A DNA stretch of 64,000 nucleotides, taken from Enterococcus italicus DSM 15952. GTDB lineage: Bacteria; Bacillota; Bacilli; Lactobacillales; Enterococcaceae. This document shows positions 26,160 through 37,527 of this stretch, one piece after another. The stretch is taken from positions 688,397 to 752,396 of the forward strand of contig NZ_GL622241.1 in NCBI RefSeq assembly GCF_000185365.1, given 5' to 3'. The position numbers and the translations under genes were made by a program. Each line of letters opens with the position of its first letter. Position 1 is the stretch's first letter. The notes beneath the pieces are model-generated. The model saw nothing but the letters and a program-made list of their open reading frames with translations, was not told the origin of the DNA and did no database searches.

Positions 26160-27615
26160 AGCCAAACACTTTCATCCGCTCGCTTTTTTCTTGCTCTTCT
26201 TCTCTCAAGTCAAAACATGGTGGTTCATCTTTTTGCCACTCCTTCCACGCATCGTTGCGGGCGAAAAATGGACGTGGTGGCTGATTCTGGGTCTATTGAC
26301 ATTAGCAAGCGGCCACGCTTTTCTTAGCTATTGGTTTGCTCGCTATCAATTAACCACGACCCATCTAGACATTATGCAAGGAATTTTTATAAAAAAACGA
26401 CGCACCATTCCATACGAACGCATTCAATCAGTCCACCAAAGACAATGGTTTTTCCTTAGGCCTTTTGATTTGGTCCATTTAAAAGTCGATACAGCAAGTG
26501 GCGGGACCGCCGAAGCCGAAGCGAATTTACTCGCTGTGCCGACTTCCGTGTTCCAGCAATTAGAAGCATACCGTGTTCACGATGTCCCCTCTGACCAAGC
26601 AGTAGCGACACTAGACGAACCAGGCTATGCGGTCACGCAGCGAGAGATTTTTTTGTTTTCCGCCACTGACCTTGGTCTGATCCCATTATTTTTTGCGGCA
26701 TTGTCCTTACTAGATCAGCTGATACCTTCTGATTGGTTAGAAAAAGCCTCAACGGAAGGTCAATTGCTTTTCCGTTCAGGCTGGATCGTAGCATCCGTGT
26801 TAGCTATCTTGCTTTTACTTTGTCTCGTTTTTGTCTCTTTTGCCAAACAATTTATCCTGTTTTACCAGTTCCAAGTTACTCGCACTTCCCAAGAGTTACA
26901 TATTGAACGGGGCTTATTTGAAAGACGAACTACCATTGTCCCAATTGCCAAAATCCAGCAAGTCCAGCTCAAGCAACAATTATTCAGACAAGTATTAGGC
27001 TTAACGACGGTCCAAATTATTTTAGCTGGCGAGCAAGAAAAAGAAGATAGCGTCCTTGGAAAAATCTATCTCTTACCGATTATTTCGCAAAAAATTGTGT
27101 ACAAAAAATTAGCAGAGCTACTACCGGAATTGCAGCTAACTAAGCCTGACTTACACTACGTAACGGCGAAAAATCACCACTTACTTTGGTACTTCTGGCG
27201 CTGGCCACTAGCATGTTTCGTCCCTGTAAGTTTGTTGGTTGCTTACTTTTTTCATTGGTTTGCTCTGATTCCTATCGCTTTCTTGCTCTTCTTTTTAGTT
27301 GCTGGTCTGTACAAGCGAGAAGTGCAAGCCTATGTCTACCATGATAAGCAGCTCGTCATCCAAACGGCTCACTTTTTAACCAAAGAACTTTCTTTTGTGG
27401 CCCATCGACGTGTCCAAAATTTTAAAACAACTACGAGTCGTTGGCTATACCCCAAACATCTAGGTCATGTTGCACTTGCTTCTTTAGCCGGCTCCTACTC
27501 CGAACAGTTGCACTTGCGATTTATCGCCCAACGAGACATCGACAAGCTGTACGCATTTTATGGTCAACACAGTCAGCGTCATGACATAACTGTCCATTCA
27601 CAGCTTGATGACTAG
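26152..27615 (+). CDS. ydbT: YdbT-like membrane protein with repeated bPH2 domains
   Basis: A 487-residue protein with about six hydrophobic spans and repeated bPH2 units, seen in the recurring pattern LDIMQGIFIKKRRTIPYERI, LHIERGLFERRTTIVPIAKI and LVIQTAHFLTKELSFVAHRR. Matches YdbT, the partner of YdbS. Start ATG lies inside the end of ydbS, so expression is coupled. Envelope-associated; molecular role not established. Confidence 0.82.
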   Translation: MSEAKHFHPLAFFLLFFSQVKTWWFIFLPLLPRIVAGEKWTWWLILGLLTLASGHAFLSYWFARYQLTTTHLDIMQGIFIKKRRTIPYERIQSVHQRQWFFLRPFDLVHLKVDTASGGTAEAEANLLAVPTSVFQQLEAYRVHDVPSDQAVATLDEPGYAVTQREIFLFSATDLGLIPLFFAALSLLDQLIPSDWLEKASTEGQLLFRSGWIVASVLAILLLLCLVFVSFAKQFILFYQFQVTRTSQELHIERGLFERRTTIVPIAKIQQVQLKQQLFRQVLGLTTVQIILAGEQEKEDSVLGKIYLLPIISQKIVYKKLAELLPELQLTKPDLHYVTAKNHHLLWYFWRWPLACFVPVSLLVAYFFHWFALIPIAFLLFFLVAGLYKREVQAYVYHDKQLVIQTAHFLTKELSFVAHRRVQNFKTTTSRWLYPKHLGHVALASLAGSYSEQLHLRFIAQRDIDKLYAFYGQHSQRHDITVHSQLDD

Positions 27616-27624
27616 TTTAAGAAC

Positions 27625-27765
27625 ACTGTGACAAAAATTTTGGCTGCTCCAACTAAATAGAATCAATCACAACAAAAAGCCGTAAAAACCAAAGTTATTT
27701 TCAAACTTTTGGTTTTTACGGTCTTTTTTTCAGCTGAACCATTCTGTCTCAGCCTCTTGCCTATG
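27625..27765. repeat. Hairpin-terminator repeat, copy E
   Basis: Stem of about 22 bp with two bulges (27,674-27,696 with 27,704-27,727), loop ATTTTCA. Right flank CAGCTGAACCATTCTGTC then TCAGCC faces rpoC; left flank ACTGTGACAAAAATTTTGG is a diverged box facing ydbT. Convergent gene ends. Confidence 0.8.
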
Positions 27766-27776
27766 TTACGGTCGTT

Positions 27777-27805
27777 CAAAAGCAGCGCTCTTTGAAATAA
27801 GTCAA
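27777..27805. repeat. Short intergenic repeat, copy 2
   Basis: CAAAAGCAGCGCTCTTTGAA then ATAAGTCA, matching 4,836-4,865 with few changes. The segment TTCAAAAG...CTTTGAA can also fold into a small hairpin. Confidence 0.45.
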
Positions 27806-27856
27806 AACTTATCACTCATAGCTAACTACTTTTGACACGTCCTCATTGCTTATTGA

Positions 27857-30800
27857 TTAAAACTCATGGTTGTTCAATGCATCTTCAACAGCCATTTGTG
27901 CTTCAATATCTGAAATACTATAAACATTTTCGCTAGCAACGGTTACTTCTTTTGGTTCCATGTTGCGGTAGCGAGCCATACCTGTACCAGCAGGAATGAT
28001 TTTTCCGATAATAACATTTTCTTTCAATCCTAGTAATGGATCTTTTTTGCCTCGGATTGCAGCATCGGTCAAGACACGAGTTGTTTCTTGGAATGAAGCA
28101 GCAGATAAGAAACTATTTGTTTCCAATGATGCTTTTGTAATTCCAAGTAAGACTGGTCGCGCTGTGGCTGGAACACCACCAGAAACCAATGTTTTGTAGT
28201 TGCGGTCTTTGAAATCAGCAATATCTAATAATGTGCCTGGTAAAATATCTGTATCACCTGGATCCATCACACGTACTTTACGTAACATTTGACGAACCAT
28301 TACTTCGATATGTTTGTCACCGATTTCTACCCCTTGCATACGGTATACACGTTGAACTTCTCGTAACAAGTAGTTTTCAACAGATAAGACATCGCGCACT
28401 TGTAATAAGTGTTTTGGTTCAATTGATCCTTCTGTAAGTGGTGCTCCACGATGAATCATGTCGCCTTCAGCCACTTTCATACGAGCTGTAAACGGTACGG
28501 TGTATGTCCGTGTATCAGTTTTACCTTTAATCGTGACTTCTTTCGTACGAGTCGCTGCATCTTCGGAGATATCAATGACATCCCCTGTTACTTCTGTAAT
28601 GACAGCTTGCCCTTTCGGATTACGTGCTTCAAAAATTTCTTGAACCCGTGGTAACCCTTGTGTGATATCGTCTCCGGCTACCCCACCAGTATGGAATGTA
28701 CGCATGGTTAACTGAGTACCAGGTTCACCGATTGATTGAGCCGCAATTGTTCCAACTGCTTCACCCACTTCAACTTCATTCCCTGTAGCAAGGTTACGTC
28801 CGTAACAATGTTTACATACACCATGTTTGGTATTACATGTAAAGACTGAGCGGATTGACACTTCTTCAATATCAGCATCAATAATTTGTTTAGCAATGTC
28901 TTCTGTAATCAAATCATTTTTACCAATGATTACTTCACCAGTAGCAGGATTTTTGACAGATTTATGTGTGTAACGACCAATCAAGCGTTCTTCAAGTGAC
29001 TCGATCATTTCATTTCCTTCACGAATTGCTTTGATGTTTAGGCCACGATCGGTGCCACAATCATCTTCGCGGATAATCACATCTTGTGCTACGTCAACCA
29101 AACGACGAGTTAAGTAACCTGAATCGGCTGTCTTCAAGGCGGTATCGGTCATCCCTTTACGCGCACCATGGGTTGAGATAAACATTTCTAAGACGGTTAA
29201 TCCTTCACGGAAGTTCGAGATGATCGGTAATTCCATGATACGGCCATTCGGAGCGGCCATCAATCCACGCATCCCAGCAAGCTGAGTAAAGTTGGAAATA
29301 TTACCACGGGCTCCTGAATCAGACATCATGAAGATTGGGTTTTTCGCATCTAATGATTCCATTAATTTTTGTTGGATTTGATCTTTTGCATCGTTCCATA
29401 CGCCGATTACTCGTTCGTATCGTTCGTCATCTGTAATCAAACCACGACGGAATTGTTTGGTAATCGTTTCGACTTGTTTATGTGAAGCATCGATAATATC
29501 ATGTTTTTCGTGTAATACCATGATATCGGCAATCCCTACAGTAATACCCGCAGTCGTTGAATGCTTGTATCCTAAGTCTTTCATACGGTCTAGCATACGA
29601 GAAGTTTCCGTTACTTTAAAGCGTTTGAAGACTTCTGCGATAATGTTTCCTAAGTTTTTCTTCTTAAATGGATGCACCAATTTTTGCTCTTTAATAAAGG
29701 CAGGAATATCTTGACCATGCTCAACAAAGTATTTATCTGGTGTTTGTACCGTTAAGTTAAAGTCGGTTGGTTCATTTAAGTAAGGGAATTCTGGTGGCAT
29801 AATTGAGTTGAAAATGATTTTCCCAACTGTTGTTACCATCAAACGACCTTTTTGTTCATCCGTAAATGGTTTTTCACCAAGTGTATTCGGATTAACGGCA
29901 ATTCTTGAGTGCAAATGGACATAGCCATTGCGCCAAGCTGTAACAGCTTCATCCATATCACGGAAGATCATGCCTTCACCTTCGCGACCTTCTTCTTCCA
30001 TCGTTAGGTAATAGTTACCTAAAACCATATCTTGGGAAGGGGTAACGACTGGTTTGCCGTCTTTTGGATTCAAGATGTTTTGAGCGGCAAGCATCAACAT
30101 ACGTGCTTCTGCTTGTGCTTCTTCATTTAATGGTACGTGAACGGCCATTTGGTCTCCATCAAAGTCGGCATTATACGCTTCACATACTAATGGATGCAAA
30201 CGAATCGCGCGGCCTTCAACTAAGACTGGTTCAAATGCTTGGATACCTAGACGGTGAAGCGTAGGTGCCCGGTTTAATAGGACAGGGTGTTCTTTAATAA
30301 CATCTTCTAATACATCCCATACGTCATCTTCTTGGCGTTCAATTTTACGTTTGGCATTTTTGATATTTGATGCCAATTCGCGTTTAACAAGCTCACGCAT
30401 CACGAATGGTTTAAATAATTCAATAGCCATTTCTTTTGGTAGTCCACATTGATACATTTTCAAGAATGGTCCTACAACGATAACGGAACGACCAGAATAG
30501 TCAACCCGTTTTCCTAGTAAGTTTTGACGGAAACGACCTTGTTTCCCTTTCAACATATGAGAAAGTGATTTCAATGGACGATTTCCTGGGCCAGTCACTG
30601 GACGGCCACGGCGACCATTGTCGATTAATGCGTCAACTGCTTCTTGCAACATGCGTTTTTCATTTTGAACGATAATATTTGGTGCGTTCAAATCTAATAA
30701 ACGTTTCAAACGGTTGTTACGGTTAATTACACGACGGTACAAATCATTCAAGTCAGATGTAGCGAAACGACCACCTTCTAATTGAACCATTGGACGCAAG

Positions 30801-31510
30801 TCTGGTGGAATAACAGGAATGACATCCATCACCATCCAGCTTGGCTTGTTACCTGACGCGCGGAATGCTTCTAAAATATCCAGACGACGGATTGCACGTG
30901 TCCGCTTTTGACCAGAAGCTGTTTTTAATTCTTCTTTTAATTCAAGAACTTCGCCATCTAAGTCAACATTATCTAATAACTGACGAATGGCTTCTGCACC
31001 CATTGCCGCATTAAATTCTTGGCCATATTGCGCACGTTTGTCGCGGTATTCGCGCTCTGTTAGTAATTGTTTGGCTTCTAAGCTCGTATTACCAGGCTCA
31101 ATCACTACATATGAAGCAAAATAGATGATTTCTTCCAAAGCACGTGGGCTCATGTCTAACACTAGACCCATACGAGATGGAATACCTTTGAAATACCAGA
31201 TATGCGATACTGGTGCTGCAAGTTCGATGTGACCCATACGTTCACGACGAACTTTTGAACGTGTGACTTCTACGCCACAACGGTCACAAACAATCCCTTT
31301 GTAACGGATACGTTTGTATTTTCCACAAGCACATTCCCAGTCTTTCGTTGGGCCGAAGATACGCTCGTCAAATAACCCTTCACGTTCAGGTTTTAAAGTA
31401 CGATAGTTAATGGTCTCAGGTTTTTTTACTTCCCCGTAAGACCAGCTTCTAATTTTTTCTGGAGAAGCCAAACCTATTTGCATACTTTCGAATTTATTTA
31501 CATCGATCAA
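27857..31510 (-). CDS. rpoC: DNA-directed RNA polymerase subunit beta'
   Basis: A 1217-residue catalytic subunit. The N-terminal zinc ribbon is [20 protein letters not shown], the active-site Mg loop is [13 protein letters not shown], and the second zinc site is [13 protein letters not shown]. The TTG at 31510 gives the normal [10 protein letters not shown] start and has GGAGG nine bases upstream; the frame runs on to 31561 without a better start. It follows rpoB by about 75 bases. Confidence 0.97.
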   Translation of the reverse strand: MIDVNKFESMQIGLASPEKIRSWSYGEVKKPETINYRTLKPEREGLFDERIFGPTKDWECACGKYKRIRYKGIVCDRCGVEVTRSKVRRERMGHIELAAPVSHIWYFKGIPSRMGLVLDMSPRALEEIIYFASYVVIEPGNTSLEAKQLLTEREYRDKRAQYGQEFNAAMGAEAIRQLLDNVDLDGEVLELKEELKTASGQKRTRAIRRLDILEAFRASGNKPSWMVMDVIPVIPPDLRPMVQLEGGRFATSDLNDLYRRVINRNNRLKRLLDLNAPNIIVQNEKRMLQEAVDALIDNGRRGRPVTGPGNRPLKSLSHMLKGKQGRFRQNLLGKRVDYSGRSVIVVGPFLKMYQCGLPKEMAIELFKPFVMRELVKRELASNIKNAKRKIERQEDDVWDVLEDVIKEHPVLLNRAPTLHRLGIQAFEPVLVEGRAIRLHPLVCEAYNADFDGDQMAVHVPLNEEAQAEARMLMLAAQNILNPKDGKPVVTPSQDMVLGNYYLTMEEEGREGEGMIFRDMDEAVTAWRNGYVHLHSRIAVNPNTLGEKPFTDEQKGRLMVTTVGKIIFNSIMPPEFPYLNEPTDFNLTVQTPDKYFVEHGQDIPAFIKEQKLVHPFKKKNLGNIIAEVFKRFKVTETSRMLDRMKDLGYKHSTTAGITVGIADIMVLHEKHDIIDASHKQVETITKQFRRGLITDDERYERVIGVWNDAKDQIQQKLMESLDAKNPIFMMSDSGARGNISNFTQLAGMRGLMAAPNGRIMELPIISNFREGLTVLEMFISTHGARKGMTDTALKTADSGYLTRRLVDVAQDVIIREDDCGTDRGLNIKAIREGNEMIESLEERLIGRYTHKSVKNPATGEVIIGKNDLITEDIAKQIIDADIEEVSIRSVFTCNTKHGVCKHCYGRNLATGNEVEVGEAVGTIAAQSIGEPGTQLTMRTFHTGGVAGDDITQGLPRVQEIFEARNPKGQAVITEVTGDVIDISEDAATRTKEVTIKGKTDTRTYTVPFTARMKVAEGDMIHRGAPLTEGSIEPKHLLQVRDVLSVENYLLREVQRVYRMQGVEIGDKHIEVMVRQMLRKVRVMDPGDTDILPGTLLDIADFKDRNYKTLVSGGVPATARPVLLGITKASLETNSFLSAASFQETTRVLTDAAIRGKKDPLLGLKENVIIGKIIPAGTGMARYRNMEPKEVTVASENVYSISDIEAQMAVEDALNNHEF

Positions 31511-31584
31511 AAGGGGTTCCCTCCATTTCATTTCATGGCTGTAGCAAAAGCAACTCGCCACCTAAATAGGTGACGGTCACTTCA

Positions 31585-34500
31585 TTAATCTAAAGGATTT
31601 TCGACTGCTTCTTCGTCTTTCGGCGTAAAAGTAGGTTTTTGGCTTTGTGCATCACGTGCACTTTGTTGTTCTGCAAATTTCGTTAATGCATCAACAGTGA
31701 TTAGATCATCATCTTCATCATCCATATCGCGTAATTCAATTTCTTGATCGTCGATATCTAGGACTCTCATGTCTAAACCAAGTGATTGTAATTCTTTTAC
31801 TAATACGCGGAAAGATTCCGGAACACCTGGTTTTGGAATTGGTTCGCCTTTGACGATGGCTTCGTATGTTTTCACACGACCAACAACGTCATCTGATTTG
31901 TACGTTAAGATTTCTTGTAAAGTATAAGCAGCACCGTATGCTTCCAGTGCCCATACTTCCATTTCTCCGAAACGTTGTCCACCAAACTGAGCTTTTCCTC
32001 CAAGTGGTTGTTGTGTTACCAATGAGTATGGTCCAATTGAACGAGCATGCAATTTATCATCAACCATGTGGGCCAATTTAATCATATACATGACACCAAC
32101 AGAAATACGTCCATCGAATGGTTCACCTGTACGGCCATCATAAAGAATGGTTTTCGCATCTTTGGCCATACCAGCTTCACGAACTGTTTCCCATACGTCT
32201 TCATCGGAAGCTCCATCGAAGACCGGTGTTGCTACGTGAATACCTAATTGACGGGCAGCCATTCCTAAGTGTAATTCCAATACTTGTCCAATGTTCATCC
32301 GAGAAGGTACCCCTAGTGGATTCAACATGATGTCGACTGGTGTGCCATCTGGTAAGAAAGGCATATCTTCTTCCGGCATAATGCGCGAAACGACCCCTTT
32401 GTTTCCGTGACGACCGGCCATTTTGTCACCTTCGTGAATTTTACGTTTTTGAACGATATAGACACGAACCAACATATTAACACCTGGAGATAATTCATCG
32501 CCTGCTTCACGAGTAAAGATTTTCACATCGTGGACGATCCCGCCACCGCCGTGAGGAACGCGTAATGATGTATCACGTACTTCACGTGCTTTCTCACCAA
32601 AGATTGCATGCAATAGACGCTCTTCAGCTGAAAGCTCGGTTACTCCTTTAGGTGTTACTTTCCCAACTAATAAGTCACCATCTTCAACTTCCGCACCGAT
32701 GCGGATGATACCCATTTCATCAAGGTTCTTCAAGGCATCTTCACCGACGTTTGGAATTTCACGAGTGATTTCTTCAGGTCCTAATTTTGTATCACGTGCT
32801 TCTGATTCGTATTCTTCGATATGGACAGATGTATAGACATCATCTTTTACTAGACGACGGCTCATGATAACCGCATCTTCATAGTTGTATCCTTCCCAAG
32901 TCATGAAGGCTACTAATACGTTTTGACCTAAAGCCATTTCGCCGTTTTCCATTGATGGTCCATCGGCTAATGTATCGCCTTTTTCCACTTGCTCACCTAG
33001 GCCGACTAATGGGCGTTGGTTGTAGCTTGTACCTGAGTTTGAGCGACGGAATTTCGTAATTGCATACGTATCAAGTGTGCCGTTGTCACGACGAACGCGA
33101 ATTTCTTTTGCGTCTACGTATTCAACAACACCATCTGCTTTACATAAAAGAGCTGCACCTGAGTCATGGGCTGATTTGTATTCCATACCCGTTCCTACCC
33201 AAGGTGATTTTGGATTAATTAACGGTACTGCTTGACGTTGCATGTTGGCACCCATCAAGGCACGGTTGGAGTCGTCGTTTTCCAAGAAAGGAATACAAGC
33301 GGTAGCGACTGCGACTACTTGTTTTGGCGATACATCCATGTAATCGACTTTATTTACATCGATTTCTAAGTTTTCACTTGTTGCACGCGCCATTACGACA
33401 GAGTTTTTGAATGTTCCATCTTCATTTAATGGGCTATTTGCTTGGGCAACAACATAATGGTCTTCTATGTCTGCTGTTAAGTAATCAATCGTATCTGTTA
33501 CACGACCACTTTCACGATCAACACGACGATACGGTGTTTCAATAAAGCCATATTTGTTTACTTTCGCGTAAGAAGCCAAACTATTGATTAACCCGATATT
33601 CGGTCCTTCAGGTGTTTCAATCGGACACATACGACCATAGTGAGAGTAATGCACGTCACGCACTTCATAACCGGCACGGTCACGTGTTAATCCACCAGGT
33701 CCTAAGGCTGATAGACGACGTTTGTGCGTCAACTCACCTAGTGGGTTGGTTTGATCCATGAACTGTGACAACTGAGAAGAACCAAAGAATTCTTTGATAC
33801 TTGCTACCACTGGACGAATATTGATTAATTGTTGTGGCGTTAGTGTTTCTGTATCTTGGATAGACATGCGTTCACGAACAACACGTTCCATCCGTGCTAA
33901 ACCAATGCGGAATTGATTTTGTAATAACTCTCCGACTGAACGGATACGACGGTTACCTAAATGGTCGATATCGTCCACTTTGCCGATGCTTTCCATTAAG
34001 TTAAAGAAGTAGCTCATCGCTGAGATAATGTCCGCTGGGCGTACAGTACGTACTTCAGGTCCAGGGTAACCATTCCCAATCACATTGATTTCGCGTTCTG
34101 GATCAAGTGGTGAGAAGACTTTGATAACTTGAACTGTCATCGGGTCAGTCACAACACCGTCTTCAGATGGGTAATAAGTCACAGCGTTTAAGCCGTTTGT
34201 TAAGTATTCACCCAATGTTTCATCCATTACTTGATGCGTAATCACGGTACCTTTTTCAACAATGATTTCGCCTGTTTCTGGATCGACTAATGTTTCTGCT
34301 AATGTCAGATTCAATAGACGTGTGCGTAAATCTAGCTTTTTATTAACTTTGTAGCGACCTACAGACGCTAAATCGTAACGACGTGGATCGAAGAAGCGAG
34401 CATTCAGTAGATTTCTTGAACTATCTGCTGTTTTTGGTTCACCTGGACGTAGACGTTCGTATACATCCTTCAATCCTTCTTCCGTTCGAGAATCACTCGC

Positions 34501-35184
34501 ATTTTTATGCAAGTCTTTTTCGATCGTGTTACGTAAAGATTTGCTTTCGCCAAAAATGTCAAAAATCGTATCATCTGAGCCAAAACCTAATGCCCGAACA
34601 AGTACGGTCAATGGAATTTTACGGGTACGGTCGATTCGAACGTACGAAATATCTTTGGCGTCAGTTTCCATTTCTAACCATGCGCCACGGTTAGGAATCA
34701 CTGTTGAGCCAAAACCTTCTTTTCCGTTTTTGTCTACTTTTCCATGGAAATATACACCTGGAGAACGAACCAACTGAGAAACGATTACTCGTTCTGCCCC
34801 ATTAATGATAAAGGTTCCTTGTTCTGTCATCAGTGGGAAATCACCAAAGAAGACTTCTTGCGCTTTAATTTCGCCTGTTTCGCGGTTGGTTAAACGCAAT
34901 GTGACATGCAACGGTGCCGAATAGTTGGCATCATGTGCACGTGCTTCTTCCACCGTATATTTCGGTGTTTTCAATTCATAATCCACAAATTCTAGTGATA
35001 GGTTTCCATTAAAATCATCAATTGGCAAAATATCTTCAAACATTTCTCTTAATCCTTCATCTAAAAACCATTGATAAGAGTCCGTTTGAATCTCAATTAA
35101 ATTCGGTAATTCCAATACTTCACTGATCCGTGCGAAACTTCTACGTTCGCGGTGCTTTCCGTATTTTACTACGTGTCCAGCCAA
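31585..35184 (-). CDS. rpoB: DNA-directed RNA polymerase subunit beta
   Basis: A 1199-residue subunit. The TTG at 35184 gives the usual [20 protein letters not shown] start and has GAGGGGTG upstream; the frame extends 14 codons further. The rifampicin region reads [19 protein letters not shown] then [11 protein letters not shown], with wild-type Asp, His and Ser at the common resistance positions, so rifampicin sensitivity is expected. Acidic C-terminus. First gene of rpoB-rpoC, behind a consensus promoter and a leader of about 230 bases. Confidence 0.97.
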   Translation of the reverse strand: MAGHVVKYGKHRERRSFARISEVLELPNLIEIQTDSYQWFLDEGLREMFEDILPIDDFNGNLSLEFVDYELKTPKYTVEEARAHDANYSAPLHVTLRLTNRETGEIKAQEVFFGDFPLMTEQGTFIINGAERVIVSQLVRSPGVYFHGKVDKNGKEGFGSTVIPNRGAWLEMETDAKDISYVRIDRTRKIPLTVLVRALGFGSDDTIFDIFGESKSLRNTIEKDLHKNASDSRTEEGLKDVYERLRPGEPKTADSSRNLLNARFFDPRRYDLASVGRYKVNKKLDLRTRLLNLTLAETLVDPETGEIIVEKGTVITHQVMDETLGEYLTNGLNAVTYYPSEDGVVTDPMTVQVIKVFSPLDPEREINVIGNGYPGPEVRTVRPADIISAMSYFFNLMESIGKVDDIDHLGNRRIRSVGELLQNQFRIGLARMERVVRERMSIQDTETLTPQQLINIRPVVASIKEFFGSSQLSQFMDQTNPLGELTHKRRLSALGPGGLTRDRAGYEVRDVHYSHYGRMCPIETPEGPNIGLINSLASYAKVNKYGFIETPYRRVDRESGRVTDTIDYLTADIEDHYVVAQANSPLNEDGTFKNSVVMARATSENLEIDVNKVDYMDVSPKQVVAVATACIPFLENDDSNRALMGANMQRQAVPLINPKSPWVGTGMEYKSAHDSGAALLCKADGVVEYVDAKEIRVRRDNGTLDTYAITKFRRSNSGTSYNQRPLVGLGEQVEKGDTLADGPSMENGEMALGQNVLVAFMTWEGYNYEDAVIMSRRLVKDDVYTSVHIEEYESEARDTKLGPEEITREIPNVGEDALKNLDEMGIIRIGAEVEDGDLLVGKVTPKGVTELSAEERLLHAIFGEKAREVRDTSLRVPHGGGGIVHDVKIFTREAGDELSPGVNMLVRVYIVQKRKIHEGDKMAGRHGNKGVVSRIMPEEDMPFLPDGTPVDIMLNPLGVPSRMNIGQVLELHLGMAARQLGIHVATPVFDGASDEDVWETVREAGMAKDAKTILYDGRTGEPFDGRISVGVMYMIKLAHMVDDKLHARSIGPYSLVTQQPLGGKAQFGGQRFGEMEVWALEAYGAAYTLQEILTYKSDDVVGRVKTYEAIVKGEPIPKPGVPESFRVLVKELQSLGLDMRVLDIDDQEIELRDMDDEDDDLITVDALTKFAEQQSARDAQSQKPTFTPKDEEAVENPLD

Positions 35185-35412
35185 GCTCTTCACCCCTCTA
35201 AATTTTCTTTCAAGAATTGCATGCACAATTCTTTACAGTATTGTTACAAAAATTAAATTTTAGTGACAGCGAACATTTTTTGCGGGTTTAGGACAAAAAA
35301 AACCAAAAATAGAGACTCTTCAAAAAGGAAGCTTTCTACTTTTGTTTCTTATCCCGAAGCCGAAACGGACAATATTTCGTTTCTGCTCTTTGCACTTGCG
35401 ATAGTTTTTGCA
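35185..35412 (-). promoter_or_regulatory. rpoB leader
   Basis: About 230 untranslated bases. A weak stem (TAGAAAGCTTC with GAAGAGTCTCTA) precedes a T-rich run, TATTTTTGGTTTTTTTT on the minus strand (about 35,290-35,345). It could be an attenuator. No gene is seen. Confidence 0.35.
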
Positions 35413-35419
35413 TCTCTTA

Positions 35420-35448
35420 ATTATATACACCTCTTCCTATTATGTCAA
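35420..35448 (-). promoter_or_regulatory. rpoB promoter, full consensus
   Basis: TTGACA, 17 bases, TATAAT on the minus strand, a perfect sigma-A promoter as expected for RNA polymerase genes. Confidence 0.9.
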
Positions 35449-35481
35449 GGAATGTACCGCATCATTTCCTCATCCACCAAA

Positions 35482-35510
35482 TAGACAGGCCATCGCGTGA
35501 AAGCTATACT
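35482..35510 (+). promoter_or_regulatory. birA promoter
   Basis: TAGACA, 17 bases, TATACT, 33 bases before the birA start and divergent from the rpoB promoter. Confidence 0.65.
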
Positions 35511-35543
35511 AACTATATGAATAATTGCGAAAGGAGCATCTTT

Positions 35544-36509
35544 GTGTCGACAAAAGAAAAAGTTCTATCTGTACTAAAAAACGCGCCTACGACTATTTTT
35601 TCAGGGGTTGCTTTAGCCGATCAGCTGCACGTCTCCCGAACAGCCATTTGGAAAGCCATTCGCGAGTTGGAAAAAAGTGGCTACACCTTTGAGCATTTGC
35701 CGAATGGCTACCGCTACTTACCTAGCGACGTATTAGCTATCGACGAGCTAGGTTCTTCCTTTATCCCACAAGGCAATATCTCACTGAAGGAAGAAACCAT
35801 CTCTACCATGATGGATGCACGTCAAGCCGCAGCTGCAGGTTGCCAAACGCCAGCTTTGTTTCTGGCAGAGACCCAGACTGGTGGTCACGGTAGATTTGGG
35901 CGGCCTTATTTTTCACCAAAGGGGCAAATCTATATGAGCCTACTGCTAGAGCCAAGTCAGACCTTCGCTGAATTGCCACAATACACGTTACTTGCCGCTG
36001 TCGCTGTCGCTAAAGCAATCGATGAAGTGACCAAAAAGACATCTGAAATCAAATGGGTGAACGATATTTATTTAGATGGCAAAAAAGTCTGCGGCATTCT
36101 CTCAGAAGCAACTAGTGACATCGAGATTGGTAAAATTAAGCATGTCGTTATCGGCATGGGTCTAAATGTATCGATCGATTCTGCGGCTTTTCCAGATGAC
36201 ATTAAAGAGCGTGCGACTTCCCTATTTGGTGGTAAGCGACCGCCTATCCTTCGTAATCAGTTGATTCAATTAATTTGGCAAAATTTCTTCCACCTCCTTC
36301 ACGCATTGCCTGATCAAACATATATGGATTTATACCGTCAAAAATCATTTGTTATTGGAAAGCAAGTGAGCTTTACTCGCCAAGGTCATACCTACACGGG
36401 CATCGCCAAAGAAATCACGGCAACAGGTGAACTCGTTGTGCAGACTTCAACTGAATCCATTAGCCTTTCCTCAGGGGAAATTAGCTTAACAGCAATTGAG
36501 AAAAGCTAA
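35544..36509 (+). CDS. birA: Bifunctional biotin-protein ligase and biotin repressor
   Basis: A 321-residue protein. An N-terminal winged helix (QLHVSRTAIWKAIRELEKSG) is followed by the ligase core: ETQTGGHGRFGRPYFSP (biotinyl-AMP loop) and IKWVNDIYLDGKKVCGIL (catalytic Lys region), then the C-terminal SH3-like domain. The GTG at 35544 has AAAGGAG seven bases upstream; the longer frame crosses the promoter and is spurious. Target genes for repression are not in view. Confidence 0.93.
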   Translation: MSTKEKVLSVLKNAPTTIFSGVALADQLHVSRTAIWKAIRELEKSGYTFEHLPNGYRYLPSDVLAIDELGSSFIPQGNISLKEETISTMMDARQAAAAGCQTPALFLAETQTGGHGRFGRPYFSPKGQIYMSLLLEPSQTFAELPQYTLLAAVAVAKAIDEVTKKTSEIKWVNDIYLDGKKVCGILSEATSDIEIGKIKHVVIGMGLNVSIDSAAFPDDIKERATSLFGGKRPPILRNQLIQLIWQNFFHLLHALPDQTYMDLYRQKSFVIGKQVSFTRQGHTYTGIAKEITATGELVVQTSTESISLSSGEISLTAIEKS

Positions 36510-36557
36510 AAAAACTGGACTACTAAGAACGAGCTGTTCTCAGGTAGTCCAGTTTTT
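36509..36557. terminator. Bidirectional terminator between birA and menA
   Basis: AAAAAACTGGACTAC, an internal AGAAC/GTTCT stem, GTAGTCCAGTTTTTT. It overlaps both stop codons. Same layout as the repeat family but without its loop or flank. Confidence 0.85.
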
Positions 36558-37513
36558 TATTGGAAAAGGAGTTGCAAAACGAAAGTCGCTGCATAGACAC
36601 TATTAAATAAAATCATATTTTTTATCGCATAGCCAAAGCTTTGGGGATGTGGCAAACTTTGACGATGTGCTCGTAAGTTTTGGCGAATCTTTGGAAATGT
36701 CAGTAACACCAATAACTGTGGCCAACCAAACACACCAAAAGGTAGACCAATTAAAATCATCAAATAGCAGGCAAACATCAAAAAGCGAAACAAAAAAATC
36801 CCTTGATCTCGACCGATATAATAAACAAGCGTGTAGCGATGATTTTTAATATCAGTCTCAATGTCCCGCAAATTATTCGCTAACATAATAGCCGCAATCG
36901 TAAACATAAGCGGGGAGGCCGCTAAGACAATCGCGGCTATTTGCCAGAGATGCCCAGTTAAGGCAAACGCGCCACTTTTCAAATCAAACTGCAAGAAAAA
37001 AACAGGTGCTGAGACGGTATTTATGTAGACCGTAATCACAAAGATACCTAGTCCCATCGTTACACCACTAAATAACTCACCCAGTGGCATGCGGGAAAGC
37101 GGGATGGGCCCAAAGGTATAAAATACTCCGATAAAGCAGACAATGCCACCTAGAACTAGCAACAGCCAACCAGTAAACCAACTAAGCAACAAGCCTATCA
37201 CCGCAGTAAATGCAAGCATGCTGAGGATCATTGTCCGAATAGTCTTAGGACTTAGTTGCTCGCGACCAATCACATTTTCTTGATATTTGTATGTATCTGA
37301 CTTGGCTTTTTCAAAATCCATGTAATTATTGATGGCCGTCGTGGTCATATCAAAAACAAGCATCGCAAGGAAAAAGAGTAACGTATACCCAAATTGAAAT
37401 TGATGAAAATAACTCAACGAAAACAACATTCCAATTATAAATGGAAACACACTTGCAATTTTGGTGCGAATTTCTACGACTTCTAAAAATGTACGCATGG
37501 TTATCGGCTGCAT
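36557..37513 (-). CDS. menA: Dihydroxynaphthoate polyprenyltransferase (FLEET DmkA)
   Basis: A 318-residue UbiA-family membrane enzyme with about eight spans that prenylates DHNA to demethylmenaquinone. Prenyl-diphosphate sites are AINNYMDFEKAKSD (about residue 61) and NNLRDIETDIKNHRYT (about 213). GGGAG precedes the ATG. It begins 14 bases after apbE and belongs to the pplA-apbE-menA arm of the electron-transfer locus, matching listerial dmkA. Whether it is the only MenA in the cell cannot be told. Confidence 0.88.
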   Translation of the reverse strand: MQPITMRTFLEVVEIRTKIASVFPFIIGMLFSLSYFHQFQFGYTLLFFLAMLVFDMTTTAINNYMDFEKAKSDTYKYQENVIGREQLSPKTIRTMILSMLAFTAVIGLLLSWFTGWLLLVLGGIVCFIGVFYTFGPIPLSRMPLGELFSGVTMGLGIFVITVYINTVSAPVFFLQFDLKSGAFALTGHLWQIAAIVLAASPLMFTIAAIMLANNLRDIETDIKNHRYTLVYYIGRDQGIFLFRFLMFACYLMILIGLPFGVFGWPQLLVLLTFPKIRQNLRAHRQSLPHPQSFGYAIKNMILFNSVYAATFVLQLLFQ

Positions 37514-37527
37514 CTTTTACTCTCCCA

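Noticed and set aside
34383-34694. Plus-strand 103-codon frame inside rpoB
   Set aside because: Antisense to conserved rpoB sequence; shadow frame.
36509-36557. birA/menA terminator as a further copy of the hairpin family
   Set aside because: Similar length and position, but it lacks the AGTTTGAGAAACAACT loop core and the flanking box.
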